Of a stretch of DNA of 64,000 nt, positions 30,993 through 41,407 are shown one piece after another (within the stretch, counting starts at the first letter, position 1; each line of letters starts with the position of its first letter). The notes under the pieces are model-generated. The model saw only the letters and a program-made list of their open reading frames with translations. It did not search any database and was not told the DNA's origin. This stretch comes from Leishmania donovani (taxonomy: Eukaryota; Euglenozoa; Kinetoplastea; Trypanosomatida; Trypanosomatidae). The translations under genes and the position numbers were made by a program. The stretch lies in contig NC_018260.1 of assembly GCF_000227135.1 (NCBI RefSeq), forward strand, positions 1,388,023 to 1,452,022, in the 5' to 3' direction.

Positions 30993-32462
30993 ATGCGGCG
31001 CTTGTGTGTGGCGCGTTCCCTGCGAAGGACGGGGCTACTGTCCTCCTTTCGCGTCTCCAACTCGGTGAGTGAGGAGAAGGCAAAGTGGGAGCAGAAGAAG
31101 AAGGAGGCAGCTGAGAAAGGGTTTGCCCGTCGTGACGGCGCCGATGACAGGGTGCTCATGAGTCAGTTGTTCGAGGCCCCCGTGAGCATCAGCGGCGGCG
31201 TCGCAGTGGCCAACCTCCCGCCAAAGCAGCGTGAGACAACTGATTTTGACGCATACCAGCTCTCAACCACCGACTTCACTTCTCTCGTCACGCCGCACGG
31301 AGCGCCAAGCAAAAGCGGTCTTGGCGCCGGCTTTGGCGTGAAGGAGGATAAGCGACTCGGGTTCCTGCGGCCGCGGCACCAGTTGCAACCGTACGCCGGG
31401 TCCACCTCGATTGTGCCCAAGTTCGACGAAAATGGCCTGCCCATTGACGAGACGCTCACCCCTGAGCAGGTGATACAGAAGCGAAGGGAGTACATGAAGA
31501 GCTACGAGGGCACCACCATGGGCGCCAGGGAACACTTTTTACTGGTCGACCTTGACTTTCAAAAAGATGCGATGCTGTTTGGCAACACGCGCGAGGAGTT
31601 TGAGCGCAATGTGACGAAGCTCAAGAACGTCATTATCGCCTACAACAAGTGGGAGTGGACAGACAACTTCTACTACTACACGACCGTGCTTCTCAAGCTG
31701 CTCACGGTATGGGTACTCATGGAGTGCCTCCAGCAGTTCTACGAGCTGCGCCTCTTCGCATCCTACTACGACGACTTTGTCGAAGCGATGGAGGCAGAGA
31801 TGGCCGCGCTCGAGCTGAAGCGCAAGGCCGACCTCGCAGATGCCGCGGAAGAGCTGCGCCGTCACAAGCCGGACTTCAAATCCGTACTGGAGGCCATTGC
31901 GCGTAAGCGCGACCATCTCGCCGACGTGGAGGCGCGGGCGGCAGAGGAGGCGCTGCGTCAAAAAGAGGCGGAATCGGAGGAGCAGGCAAGGCCCACTGCA
32001 GGCGGACTAGCTGATTTGTTGTGGGAGGCGTTGAGGGTGAACAAGGGCTGCGCATCGACGAAGGCGGAGCCGGTCGCCAAGCTGTCGCCCCTCGACATCA
32101 AGAACCCCAGCGCCTCACACCCGATGGACACAACGTTTGAGGAGCGCCACAATGAGCAGCGCCGCGAGGCCGACGAGGCGCGTGAGATGCGCCGTCTGAC
32201 CGCGCTCAGTCGCAGCTCCGCTCATGAAGGCGTGTGGTCCCATGTCTGGAATCGCATTTGCGGCATTTTTCATGCCCAGCGGTGCCTGCGTCGCGAGGAG
32301 GTGGTGCAGTACACGTACGCCGGGGCTCCCACCAGTATACCTTCCATGCGTGCACTGCGCCGCATTCTGCTGCCACGCTCTGAGGATGTAGTGCAAATTG
32401 TGCGGGAAGAAATGATAGCCTACAAGCAGGAGAAAGCGCGGAGTTACGCGCACCCGCTGTAG
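30993..32462 (+). CDS. Conserved mitochondrial membrane protein, function unknown
   Basis: 489 residues. The N-terminus MRRLCVARSLRRTGLLSSF is Arg-rich and lacks acidic residues, a good mitochondrial presequence. One hydrophobic segment at about residues 226-250 (YYYTTVLLKLLTVWVLMECL) should span a membrane. It is followed by a long charged coiled coil (about 262-330, rich in Ala, Glu, Lys, Arg), and the C-terminal 100 residues are basic. I do not recognise a family outside kinetoplastids. A single-pass inner-membrane protein with a large coiled-coil domain is what the sequence supports; partners are unknown. Confidence 0.65.
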   Translation: MRRLCVARSLRRTGLLSSFRVSNSVSEEKAKWEQKKKEAAEKGFARRDGADDRVLMSQLFEAPVSISGGVAVANLPPKQRETTDFDAYQLSTTDFTSLVTPHGAPSKSGLGAGFGVKEDKRLGFLRPRHQLQPYAGSTSIVPKFDENGLPIDETLTPEQVIQKRREYMKSYEGTTMGAREHFLLVDLDFQKDAMLFGNTREEFERNVTKLKNVIIAYNKWEWTDNFYYYTTVLLKLLTVWVLMECLQQFYELRLFASYYDDFVEAMEAEMAALELKRKADLADAAEELRRHKPDFKSVLEAIARKRDHLADVEARAAEEALRQKEAESEEQARPTAGGLADLLWEALRVNKGCASTKAEPVAKLSPLDIKNPSASHPMDTTFEERHNEQRREADEAREMRRLTALSRSSAHEGVWSHVWNRICGIFHAQRCLRREEVVQYTYAGAPTSIPSMRALRRILLPRSEDVVQIVREEMIAYKQEKARSYAHPL

Positions 32463-33023
32463 ACGGTGCGCGCAAAGACAGAATTGCATGGATTCTGAGA
32501 TGGAGGAGGGGAGAGGCTTGAAAGTACCCTTCTCTTCTTCCCACCTCACCAACACCAGCACCCGTTCTTTCTGCTCTCTAATCGAGTCCTTCTCGTGTGG
32601 TTCTCGTTTTCGTTCACAGACTCGGATGCTGCCGAGTATGGCGACCTTCCAACCACCTCTCGACCTACCAGCTCCATTCGCAGATAACGTAATGCGTGTA
32701 CCGAATAAGCCGAAGAATGCTTGAAATTGGAAAAGAAAATGCATGCGAAGACGTTCTCAAGCGAGAGCCTTCGTAGCCGGTAGTCATCCCCAGTCGTCTT
32801 CACAATCAAGGGAGAAGAAATGGCGACGGGCGGGCACCGGGGTGAAGGGGTGTGCGCCGGAGGCAACTGTTGACATGGCCCACTTCTCTTTCGCCGTTTC
32901 TGTGCTGGTGAATGCAGCAGGGTCATCACGGCAGCAGCATCTCGAAGGTTATTCCTCTCCTCTCCTCCCTATCCCAATCCCTCTCCCTCCCGCCTTCTCT
33001 TTCGTGTGCACGCAGGCCGCTGT
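32463..33023 (+). other. Intergenic/UTR, about 0.56 kb
   Basis: 3' UTR then C/T-rich leader. No additional gene seen. Confidence 0.5.
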
Positions 33024-33100
33024 TTGTTTCCCTTCCCTCCCTCCCTGTTCTCCTTCGCCGCCTTTCTTTCTGCTTCTCTTTTCTCCCGCATCACCCGGAG
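33024..33100 (+). promoter_or_regulatory. Probable spliced-leader acceptor for the coiled-coil gene
   Basis: About 65 bases of nearly unbroken C/T end with CACCCGGAG, AG at 33099-33100, seven bases before the ATG at 33108. Confidence 0.5.
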
Positions 33101-33107
33101 CGGCGCG

Positions 33108-34703
33108 ATGCGCAGCAGCAGTGGCATCAGCGATGGCGAGGTGCTTATCCGCCTAGATACGTCGGCGCTGGAGAGTCGCCTCAACGCCTTTACAGATCAA
33201 TGGGAAACGGCTCTGAAAGGCATTCGTGCTCAGGTTGGGGAGTCTGCAGTTGATTTGCAATCCGTGGCCGCCGACGTAAACGCCATTCAGAGCTTTCTGC
33301 TGTCGTATCACGACCGGAATATGAGGACCGCGCTGATGGCTCATCCCACCGAGGCGAGCGATGGCGCCGCCGAGTCCGCTACCCAAGGCGTGCTTGATCG
33401 CTTTGTCGCCACCGCCACCGAGAGTGGCTCAACAGAGAACCTGCTAGGAATGGTGGCCGTGGCGCGTCGCCTTTTAGGCGAGAACGCAGCCCTTCGCGCG
33501 TCTCTCGATTCCGCTACGGCCGCCCTGTCCACGCACACAACAAGCAACGCCGACCTGACGCACGAGGTGGAGCAGTTACGGCAGCAAACAACACAGCAAT
33601 CAGCACTGTTGCAGAGCATTACTTTGTGGCTCCGCACGTTGGGCTTGGCAATCGACGACGGTGCAAGCGGGGCTAGCGGCGACGGGACTTCACTGCTCAT
33701 GAGCGCGTCGGCTGAGTCCGCAGGTGACGCGCACTCGATGGAATCCGTTCTTTCACGATCTCCTCTGCTGCTGTCTTTTCGGCAGACCCTGCTGCGCGAC
33801 CTCACGGAGCGCCTCACATCGGTCGTGGACCAGCAGTCGAAGGACTTCCACGATACCGTGGCCCGCCTCGAGGACCGTCTGCAGAGAGGTGGGAAGGGCA
33901 CTGCTTACTTAGCCGGTGTGCATTCGGCCGGTGCTGCCGAAGATCTGCAGGAAACTGTCCGATCCTTGAGCAATCGGCTCAAAGACATGGATAAGCGTGT
34001 GGTGAAGCGGGACGAATTCGCGTCGCTCATGCGAACCAAGGCGGACTCGCTGCTGCTGCCGGCAAAGGCGGACAACGCGGCACTGACTGATTTGGAGGCG
34101 CGCCTGGTGACACGGTGCGCTGAGTTGGAGGAGCGATGCGCCTTTGCCGACGCAGAGCGTTCAGAGTTTCGTGCACTTCTGCGCTCTATCATTGTGAGCC
34201 AAGCGCACCCAACGGTTGCCGCGGCACCACCGAGTCTCCAGGAGGCCTCACGGACGAATGGGCAAGTGCAGTCGAAAGCACGAGCACGAGGAACGCTACT
34301 TGGCGAAATTCTTCCGGCAGTGAGAGACGGCTCTTCTGTTGCGGCGCCGGCGCCGGCGCCGCCGGCCAGGGATGAGGGTGTCCTCCCTCGCTCGCGTGGT
34401 GCTTCAGCCTCGCAACAGCTCTACCGAGTCTTGGGCACCTCACACGGCAGCCGTGTGCACGGCGTCACTCTCGGCTCTGCGACGCAGACGGAATATGCAA
34501 AGCCACTGGGAAGCGTCGCAGCGACCCAGCATGAGAGCCTACCGGTGAAAGCAGCTCCTTCACCAAGGGCTGACGAGAGTGTCGTCGCGATTGGCATGAC
34601 GCCGACGCAGGGCGCCTATGCCGCCTTTGTCTCGGAGCAGATGACGCGCCGCCACATCGCCTCGCTTCCGGCGCTTCCGTATGAAAAAGCTCCGAGTCGG
34701 TAG
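33108..34703 (+). CDS. Coiled-coil protein, function unknown
   Basis: Predicted 531 residues from the ATG at 33108 (MRSSSGISDGEV). The open frame upstream to 33006 begins with GTG and is pyrimidine-tract translation. Heptad-like helices lie at about residues 15-75, 130-200, 225-275 and 285-365 (for example ETVRSLSNRLKDMDKRV). The last 165 residues are Ser/Ala/Pro-rich and probably disordered, including a short Ala-Pro run encoded by a GCCGGC repeat near 34340. No enzyme motif, membrane segment or localisation signal is evident. A cytoskeletal, flagellar or basal-body component would be typical of such proteins, but that is a guess. Confidence 0.6.
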   Translation: MRSSSGISDGEVLIRLDTSALESRLNAFTDQWETALKGIRAQVGESAVDLQSVAADVNAIQSFLLSYHDRNMRTALMAHPTEASDGAAESATQGVLDRFVATATESGSTENLLGMVAVARRLLGENAALRASLDSATAALSTHTTSNADLTHEVEQLRQQTTQQSALLQSITLWLRTLGLAIDDGASGASGDGTSLLMSASAESAGDAHSMESVLSRSPLLLSFRQTLLRDLTERLTSVVDQQSKDFHDTVARLEDRLQRGGKGTAYLAGVHSAGAAEDLQETVRSLSNRLKDMDKRVVKRDEFASLMRTKADSLLLPAKADNAALTDLEARLVTRCAELEERCAFADAERSEFRALLRSIIVSQAHPTVAAAPPSLQEASRTNGQVQSKARARGTLLGEILPAVRDGSSVAAPAPAPPARDEGVLPRSRGASASQQLYRVLGTSHGSRVHGVTLGSATQTEYAKPLGSVAATQHESLPVKAAPSPRADESVVAIGMTPTQGAYAAFVSEQMTRRHIASLPALPYEKAPSR

Positions 34704-35609
34704 TGAAGTCACTGGGGTGACACGCAAGACGGTGATTGGTGTTGTGTAGATATCTCTCCATCTCTCTGGCGCTCGCTCTCTCTGACGCCTGAGGCCCAAA
34801 ACAAATCGGCCAATATCTGCTTTTTCGGTTGCTACACCGTCTACGCTGGTGGTCGGCCCACCTTTCTGTGCCCTCTCTGTCCTACCACTCAACGTCTCTC
34901 GGATGCTGGCGTATGACAAGCGGTATCGAAGGGCTCTAGAATGATGTATCATAGCCGCCTTTTTCGGTGCGCATGGGCGGCAGACCTTTTTTTTCCGGCC
35001 TCGCTGTCCTCTCACCCATGTGCAGCGGCGCCGTGCCGGCCCACCTTGTGTGTCGTTCTGCACGGATGTGTGTCTCCTGTTGTCTTCCCTTTCTCTCTGT
35101 GTCAGCTTTGGAACTTGAACACCGCGGAAGCTGCGAACCAAGGCTCTATGCTTCTCGTGGCGTGCCCTGAAAGCCCCCCCCTCTACGCTGAGCGGCGCCT
35201 CGCTGCATCGTTCTCTTCTCCCGCCTCTCCACCCCCCCCCCCCGCACCGCGTTGTCCCTCTCTCACCCCTCTCATCCATTCATGTTGCTTCGACGCACAA
35301 AACGTGAGATGATCGATGACGCTTGAGCGGCTATGGCGAAGTAAAGAATGGGGGTGGGGGCGCGGCACACGCGCGTCGCTGCTGCCACCTCGCCTGGAGT
35401 GCGCCTTTCTGCGGTATAGGAGAGGCGCGTGATGAGGCATGCGCGCACGACTCACTTCCTTCTCTGTCCTGGGCATGTGCGCTCATGTACGTTAACACAC
35501 ACACACACACGCAAACGCTTTTCGCACCGCTCTCTCCCTCTCCGTCTTTCTTCTTTCTCCCTCTTTTGCTGCCTTCTGTTTGTCCCTCCAACTCATTGGA
35601 GAGACGACG
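34704..35609 (+). other. Intergenic/UTR, about 0.9 kb
   Basis: 3' UTR and leader with a C run near 35230, a (CA)n run at 35495-35510 and a T/C tract at 35530-35590. No gene seen. Confidence 0.5.
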
Positions 35610-35646
35610 CCTTCCCATCTACCCACGCCACCTTCATCGTGTGCAG
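35610..35646 (+). promoter_or_regulatory. Possible spliced-leader acceptor for the membrane protein gene
   Basis: C/T-rich DNA ends in TCGTGTGCAG, AG at 35645-35646, 35 bases before the ATG at 35682. Another AG near 35600 could serve instead. Confidence 0.4.
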
Positions 35647-35681
35647 TGATCGAACTGCACCTCTTCTTTCTTGTCTTCCTA

Positions 35682-37520
35682 ATGCGATTCGCTACGCTCC
35701 GCGTGACGCCGCTGCCGGCGGTAGCCTTTTTTCTGCTAGTTGTGATTGGCGTTTGCTTCGGCGAGCTGACTGTCGCAAGCTCCGCCTTGACGACGGCACT
35801 GTCCTCTCACGTCCTTAACGTGACCCTGAGCGGTGCCGGCGCGGGGTCCAATTGGCCAACGACCACTAACGCGCTGAGCGCCATCACACCTACGGTTAAC
35901 GCCACGGTGTGCAGTGCTTTGCCATCCGGAGTCAGCCACTGCGACGCGTTTCTCATACGGGTGTCTGAAACCACGCTCGGTCTCCAGCTGAGCATCGTCA
36001 CTTCGACTGCCCTTGCGGGAAACTCCACGTACTACCTACTCTCGCAGTGGGTCCACGGAAACAGCACGAGCATCTCAACGACACTGGCGCGCCTGACGTC
36101 GGCCTGCGCAACAGCCCTCGGTACCTCGCTCTCCAGCCTCGCAGTCACCACCGGCGCCTATGCCGTGCCGTGCCGCAACTCGGAGACGTATTCCTACCTG
36201 CCTGCGTGTGCTGCAGCAGAGGTCCCTGTGACGACGGTCTACATTCTCGCGCCGTCCTCTGACCTACAGGCGTACTTCGTTGCGTACCTATGCGGCCCTA
36301 CTCCCACGGAGACGTGCAGAAACAGCATCGTCGTTCAGTTGCCGTCAGAGTTGTCGCCGTACACTTTCGTGAGCATTAAGGGCTTGCCAAAAGCATTGGA
36401 GGCGGTCCTGGCTTACGTCGCCGATGTGCGCGCCGGTTTCGCGGGCATGCCTCAGGCAGTGGGCCCGAGAGTGGGCAACACCGCGGCGGCGGTAACCGCC
36501 AGAGCGGTTGAGCTGCGGTACCGCGGCATGCATGCGGTACTCTTCTCCACGAACGAGAAGACGCGAATCTACTCCTCTACCACTCGTATGACGATTGAGT
36601 GTCACGCGAGCTTCGGCTATTGGGCCTTGGTCTTCATCGCAATATTCCCGCTCTGCGCCATCCTCTTCCGCTATGTGTGGTTCCGAGGACGGCAACGGTC
36701 CAAGAAACAGGAGCGCCGCCGCGTCGTCGCTGATGAGATGCGCATTATGCAAGGGTGCACGAACCCGGCCGATGCGCCGGGCGCTGGAAGAGGGCCGCCG
36801 CCGGGTTTCGACACATCTGTCGCTGGTATCGGCAGCACAAAGCAGCAGTGGGTCACGGATGCGAGCCGTAACTACTACGACTCCAACGCCGCAGACGACA
36901 ACGCCGCCGCGCAGGCCGATGCGGCGGCGCACCAGATGTACATGACCCCTGACACTGGTGAGGCACACCAATACGTTGTCGATGACGCGAGCGGCGCAGG
37001 CGGGGCGGCGGCGACGGCGGCATCACAGCCGTCACAGCAAACTGGCAATGCCGCGGGCGACAACGCGATCTATCAGACCTACGTTAACCCCGAGACCGGG
37101 GAGACGTACCAATACACAACCGGTGCGACTGCGGCGGGGCAAGAGCAGGGGCAGACAGCCGAAGCGTCCGTTGCCGAAGGTGCTCAAGACACCGCTGCCG
37201 GGGACGGCTACCAAACCTACGTAGACCCGAGCACCGGGGAGACGTACCAATACACGCAGATAAACGCCGATGCAGCGGCACGCAAGTACCAGTACGTAGA
37301 TCCCGTGACGGGAACGACTTACCAGTACGCCAACCCGAACGCTGCAGGCGTCTACGAGTACGTTGACCCGACAACCGGTGAAACCTATCAGTACACCGCC
37401 GAGGCTGGAGAGAACAACAGTACGGCGGCGGAGCAGGGGCATGGCGCTGCCGCCACCGGCAACGTCTACGTTGACCCCCAGAGGGGGGAGATGTACCGGT
37501 ACGAGGCACCGCAGCAGTAA
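35682..37520 (+). CDS. Type I membrane protein with repetitive OCRE-like cytoplasmic tail
   Basis: Predicted 612 residues from the ATG at 35682. The N-terminus is a signal peptide (LPAVAFFLLVVIGVCFG). About 280 residues of predicted outside domain follow, with several Cys pairs and N-glycosylation sites (NVT, NAT, NST). A membrane segment (WALVFIAIFPLCAILFRYVWF, nt about 36619-36680) is followed by a basic stop-transfer stretch RGRQRSKKQERRR. The 270-residue tail is Ala/Gln/Gly-rich and carries six copies of a motif of the form Y-x-x-P-x-x-G-x-x-Y-x-Y, for example YQTYVNPETGETYQY and YEYVDPTTGETYQY, between nt 36936 and 37510. The outside domain is not a family I recognise. Surface or endomembrane receptor-like topology is the supported reading. 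Confidence 0.7.
   Translation: MRFATLRVTPLPAVAFFLLVVIGVCFGELTVASSALTTALSSHVLNVTLSGAGAGSNWPTTTNALSAITPTVNATVCSALPSGVSHCDAFLIRVSETTLGLQLSIVTSTALAGNSTYYLLSQWVHGNSTSISTTLARLTSACATALGTSLSSLAVTTGAYAVPCRNSETYSYLPACAAAEVPVTTVYILAPSSDLQAYFVAYLCGPTPTETCRNSIVVQLPSELSPYTFVSIKGLPKALEAVLAYVADVRAGFAGMPQAVGPRVGNTAAAVTARAVELRYRGMHAVLFSTNEKTRIYSSTTRMTIECHASFGYWALVFIAIFPLCAILFRYVWFRGRQRSKKQERRRVVADEMRIMQGCTNPADAPGAGRGPPPGFDTSVAGIGSTKQQWVTDASRNYYDSNAADDNAAAQADAAAHQMYMTPDTGEAHQYVVDDASGAGGAAATAASQPSQQTGNAAGDNAIYQTYVNPETGETYQYTTGATAAGQEQGQTAEASVAEGAQDTAAGDGYQTYVDPSTGETYQYTQINADAAARKYQYVDPVTGTTYQYANPNAAGVYEYVDPTTGETYQYTAEAGENNSTAAEQGHGAAATGNVYVDPQRGEMYRYEAPQQ
36936..37510 (+). repeat. Six tandem-like tail repeats, YVDPxTGETYQY type
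   Basis: Units read YMTPDTGEAHQY, YVNPETGETYQY, YVDPSTGETYQY, YVDPVTGTTYQY, YVDPTTGETYQY and YVDPQRGEMYRY. Spacing shrinks from about 40 residues between the first units to about 20 between later ones. The DNA is only partly conserved between units, so this is an old protein repeat and not a recent satellite. Confidence 0.85.
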
Positions 37521-38354
37521 AGTCGTGCCCGCGGCAGCCGCCCCATGTCGGGTGCAGCTCCGTCATTCACTCCACTTTCCGTGGCGTCGCTGCGTTGTCT
37601 CTTTCTCGTTTCTTGTTTGTTCTCGCTGCCTCTTTTGCCATGTGCGTCTTTGCCTCCTCTCCAGCTCAAAGTGTTGCTATTTTTCTCTCACCTCTTCCTT
37701 GGCGGCAAAACGGCGAACGGACACCCATGCACCTACCCACGCGTACGTGCACAAGTGGCTGCTTTCCATGTCTTCTCTTCCCTTAGCACTCCCGCTTTTG
37801 CTCGCCGACGCTGTAACGCCTCTCTCTCGCCCGCGTCCACATCCCTGTCTCTGTCTTTTTCTGGCCACTTCATCCTTCGTTGAGTAGAGCTGGAGCGTGG
37901 AAGGCGCATGCTTTTCTTGCTGTCTGTCCTTCGCCCCTGCACCCTAGACACAAACATCCACACGCGCACAGGTGGCAGCGGGCATAGGCGAAACCTACAC
38001 AACGAAAAAGACGCAGCGCACAGACGCACGCAATGGCGTCATCGCGTTTGCCTGTGTTTGGCCGCCGGCACTGTCACTCACGACCAACTCCGCTCCAACC
38101 CGTCCTCCGCAGACTGGACTACGGGTGTATAAAGATGCGCACGTGTACCTGTGCACCATGAGCCTCTCCGACCCACTTGCCCTCTCTCGGCCCACTGCTC
38201 GAGTCCATACTCTACTTCTCTGCATGCCTCACCGCTGCTGGGCCGCCCAGTTTCTCTCGTAGCTGACTGAGCCGCGTCCCTCCGCGTCTTCTATCACACA
38301 CACCTGACTCGCGCACACACACGCGCGCATAGAAACCGTGAAGCCACGACAAGG
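37521..38354 (+). other. Intergenic/UTR, 0.83 kb
   Basis: T/C-rich 3' UTR and leader, with CA-rich sequence at 38290-38330. A likely acceptor AG lies at about 38330, some 25 bases before the SmD2 start. No other gene seen. Confidence 0.5.
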
Positions 38355-38666
38355 ATGGACTCGGAGCAGCCCAAGAAGGTCCCAAGGACGGAGACCAAGA
38401 CGAAGGAGCTGCTGCGTACCACCGTCGCCGACGGCCCCTTCAGCCTCCTAGACACTGCCATGAAGGAGAAAAAGCGGGTCTTCATCCAGTGTCGCAACAG
38501 CAAGGCGCTTCTGGCACACGTGATCGCCTTTGACAAGCACTTCAATCTCGTGCTGAAGGGCGTCCAGGAGATCACTGAAAGCCACGGCTCCGAGCAGAAG
38601 CAGCGCACCATCGAAAACCTCTTTTTGCGCGGCGAGTCGGTAATTTTTATCGTGAAACTGCCCTAG
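38355..38666 (+). CDS. SmD2: Spliceosomal core protein SmD2
   Basis: 103 residues with both Sm motifs. Sm1 is GPFSLLDTAMKEKKRVFI followed by CRNSKALLAHVIAFDKHFN, very close to SmD2 of other eukaryotes (CRNNKKLLGRVKAFDRHCN). Sm2 is LFLRGESVIFIVKLP, matching the FLRGDSV element. It joins the seven-membered Sm ring on U1, U2, U4, U5 and the trypanosomatid spliced-leader RNP; in this group it serves mainly trans-splicing. The charged start MDSEQPKKVPRTETKTKEL matches the SmD2 N-terminal helix. Length is within the family's range. Confidence 0.92.
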   Translation: MDSEQPKKVPRTETKTKELLRTTVADGPFSLLDTAMKEKKRVFIQCRNSKALLAHVIAFDKHFNLVLKGVQEITESHGSEQKQRTIENLFLRGESVIFIVKLP

Positions 38667-39566
38667 GTCAGCTCCACTGCACCGAGGAGGCGTACAAGAC
38701 CGCATCGGCAGGAGCAAGGCAAGTACTCGCCTGCGTCGCACTGCCTTCGTTCTCCCAGCCGTGTATCGGTCGTAACCTTTTGTTTCCCTCTTTCAGCATT
38801 TTCTACTGGCGCTCTGGACTGTGCGCTTCAGCACGGTATCCGCCAACGAAGGGGGCTTGCATCGACTTTGGTGGAGGACGTGGCATGGACGCCCGGCGCC
38901 GTGATGTGTTTGGTTGATGTGACGAAATGCGTTTGCTTGTTGGCGTGTGCTACCTGCCAAGCATTTGGAGGGCGCCGGCGAGAGCTTTTTGTGTGGCGGT
39001 CGCTGATGTGCTTGCATGTACATAGATGTGCATGTGCACTTGTGTTCATGTGTGTAGGTATGCGTTTGTGTGTGTGTGTGTGGATGAGAACCGTGCTAGC
39101 CGCACCTTAAACAAACAGCTTACACCACAAGGCAGCTGATTGAGGTGGCGGGGGGGCTCGACGTCTGAATCATCGTGCTGGCGGGCCTACATGGTATCAC
39201 ACACCAGTGGTATCGATGACGACTAAAGCAGAACTTTCTCTGTGCTTCGGTGCCGTGCTTCCCTGTCGCGAACTGTTCTGCGGCACGTCCTTCTATCCAC
39301 CCCTCTGTGATGCCCATGTCGACATTTGCAGCTGTTGCAATGGCGCCCCGGGGGCCGCGGTACAGGTGCGCCGCATGATCGTTCTGTATTGTTCTGATTG
39401 CAATTTTGCCCCTTTAGCTCTCCCTCTATCTTCCTGCTCCAACCCGTTCTGCCCCCTTCTCCTCCCTGCCATGCCTCCGTTGTTGTGTGCGCCAAACCCG
39501 ATGAGGCATTCAAAATAATTCACTTTTTACATCACAGGGGCGCTCAAGCACAGAAATTGATCCACC
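38667..39566 (+). other. Intergenic/UTR, 0.9 kb
   Basis: GT-rich 3' UTR with a (TG)n run at 39066-39082, then a T/C tract at 39410-39480. A T-rich stretch leads to ATCACAG, AG at about 39538, some 29 bases before the ZIP start. No other gene seen. Confidence 0.5.
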
Positions 39567-40571
39567 ATGACCCACAATGGCACCCCGTGGCCACCGAGTT
39601 GCGAGGCGACAGAAAACGAAAACTACAGCAGTGCGTGGCATGTCGTCGCCCTTTTTGTAATCCTGGGCTGCTCCTTGCTTGGTACTGTACTTCCGATCCT
39701 CGGCAAGCGTGTTTCTGCCTTTCGCGTGCCCGAGTATGCCTACGCGATTGGAAAATCTGTAGCGACCGGCGTGGTGCTTGGGGTAGCACTTATTCACATG
39801 CTGAAACCGGCTAACGAGTCCCTCACGAGCGACTGCATGCCGAGTGCCCTCCGCAACTTCTCCAAGCCGCTCGCCTACATCATCTGTATAGCCTCCGTTG
39901 CAGCGATGCACTCCCTGGAGGCGTGCTTGCGTGTCTTTTTCGATGGCTATGGAGCCGTTCGCGACCTTCCCATTGCCAGTGGGGAGAGCCAACACTTGCT
40001 GTCCGGCTCTCAAGCTGGCGGTCACCACTTCCACCCGTCCGCCCCCGCTTTCGATAGCTGGAAGAGCAGTGGTGGCTTGCAGATCTTGTCCGCTGTCTTG
40101 TTAGAGTTTGGCGTTTCGTTGCACAGCCTGTTCGTCGGCCTCACCGTGGGCATGTGTGCCGACGCGGAGCTTTACACGCTGATGTGCGCCTTGTCGTTTC
40201 ACCAGTTCTTTGAGGGCGTTGCGCTCGGCTCTCGGCTCGTGGATGCAGCTCTGACCCTGCGCACCGAGTATGTGCTTGCTGCTGTTTTTGTTCTCTCAGC
40301 TCCCCTTGGCACTGCGGTTGGCATTATGTGCGTGTGCGAGCACATAATCAACACCAAGGGCAGTATGTACCTTCTAACGCAGGGTATCCTGGACTCGGTA
40401 TGTGCTGGTATTCTGCTCTACATCGGGTTTCAGCTACTAGTGGGCGACTTCTACGCCGATATGCAGTCGACCGTACACAACGTTCGCTCGCCGCGTGGAT
40501 TCCTGCTAGCGATGCTGGTAGCCTTGTGGGCGGGCGTAAGTATCATGGCACTGATTGGGCAATACGTGTGA
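39567..40571 (+). CDS. ZIP-family zinc/iron transporter
   Basis: 334 residues with eight predicted membrane segments. The ZIP metal-path residues are present: His186 within EFGVSLHSLFVGL (fourth segment) and HQFFEGVALG at 212-221 (fifth segment), with Glu216. The cytosolic loop between segments 3 and 4 has a short His cluster, GGHHFHP (151-157), as in other ZIPs. ZIP proteins bring Zn2+ or Fe2+ into the cytosol from outside or from organelles. It is of the LIT1/ZIP3-like class found in Leishmania, but metal choice cannot be read from the sequence. The start at 39567 is supported by an AG acceptor about 30 bases upstream. Confidence 0.9.
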   Translation: MTHNGTPWPPSCEATENENYSSAWHVVALFVILGCSLLGTVLPILGKRVSAFRVPEYAYAIGKSVATGVVLGVALIHMLKPANESLTSDCMPSALRNFSKPLAYIICIASVAAMHSLEACLRVFFDGYGAVRDLPIASGESQHLLSGSQAGGHHFHPSAPAFDSWKSSGGLQILSAVLLEFGVSLHSLFVGLTVGMCADAELYTLMCALSFHQFFEGVALGSRLVDAALTLRTEYVLAAVFVLSAPLGTAVGIMCVCEHIINTKGSMYLLTQGILDSVCAGILLYIGFQLLVGDFYADMQSTVHNVRSPRGFLLAMLVALWAGVSIMALIGQYV

Positions 40572-41407
40572 AAGAGTCTCGGAGAGTGAGAGCGCGCGGC
40601 TGGCTGCGTGGAGTGGGCAGGAGAGCGTCAACTTGGCTTGTCGTGCTGCCGCCTACACACACACGCACACACCTTTTCTCTGTCCCTTCTTTCACTTCCC
40701 CCCCCCAGAACACTTTTCATCGTGGAACGTCACCAAACAAAGTCGTGACGGACTAGTACAATGGCACGTTTCCGAACGGCGTGCGACAAGCCGTTCACAT
40801 GAGTAGCATTGCCTACCCCCTCTTGCTCTCTCTGTAACCTATGCAGTTGTTCGTGTGTCTGCTCGGATGCATCATTTCATGTGGCTGCACTCTTGCTGCG
40901 CTCATTCCTAGCGTTTCCCCATCCCTCCTTCAAAGCCGCGGTGTTTGCAAGCGTGGCTGTATGGCGGTGTTGCTCTCTATCCTGCATTTCTGCTTCCAAC
41001 ATGCCGTCGCGCTCGGCCTCCAGGATGCTGCACACTGCAGGTTTCTTTCTGCGTGCTGGTGCCTACGTCTCATACTGCACAGGCTTGTCTGCGTAGCCAC
41101 CTCCATCTCTCTTGACGCCGACCCCGCACTTCTTCGCCGCGCTCAGCAGGCAATACGGCAAGGGAAGAGACGGCGGCGGCTGACACGGACAAAGACCGGC
41201 CTCTTTTCATGTGTGCGCAGAGACTGCTTCTTTTCTACATCTCCTTTTTGCCTGCGCAGCCCTGCGCTTACCCGTGAAGTCTATAAGCGCCCTGGCGAGC
41301 ACAAGGCTGCGCAGAGGGCATGGGGGAGGGGGGTTCCAACGACGTCACATCAGCTGAGCTCTCTCTGCACACCTCCTCTGTCACCAACCCTCATCTAGCC
41401 GCTGGAT
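40572..41407 (+). other. Intergenic/UTR downstream of the ZIP gene
   Basis: C/T-rich and mixed DNA. A 185-codon open frame at 40841-41398 has a Cys/Leu-rich, compositionally odd translation with no recognisable domain; I do not call it a gene. Confidence 0.45.

Noticed and set aside
40841..41398. 185-codon open frame after the ZIP gene
   Set aside because: Cys/Leu-rich with no domain or clear membrane pattern; likely UTR.
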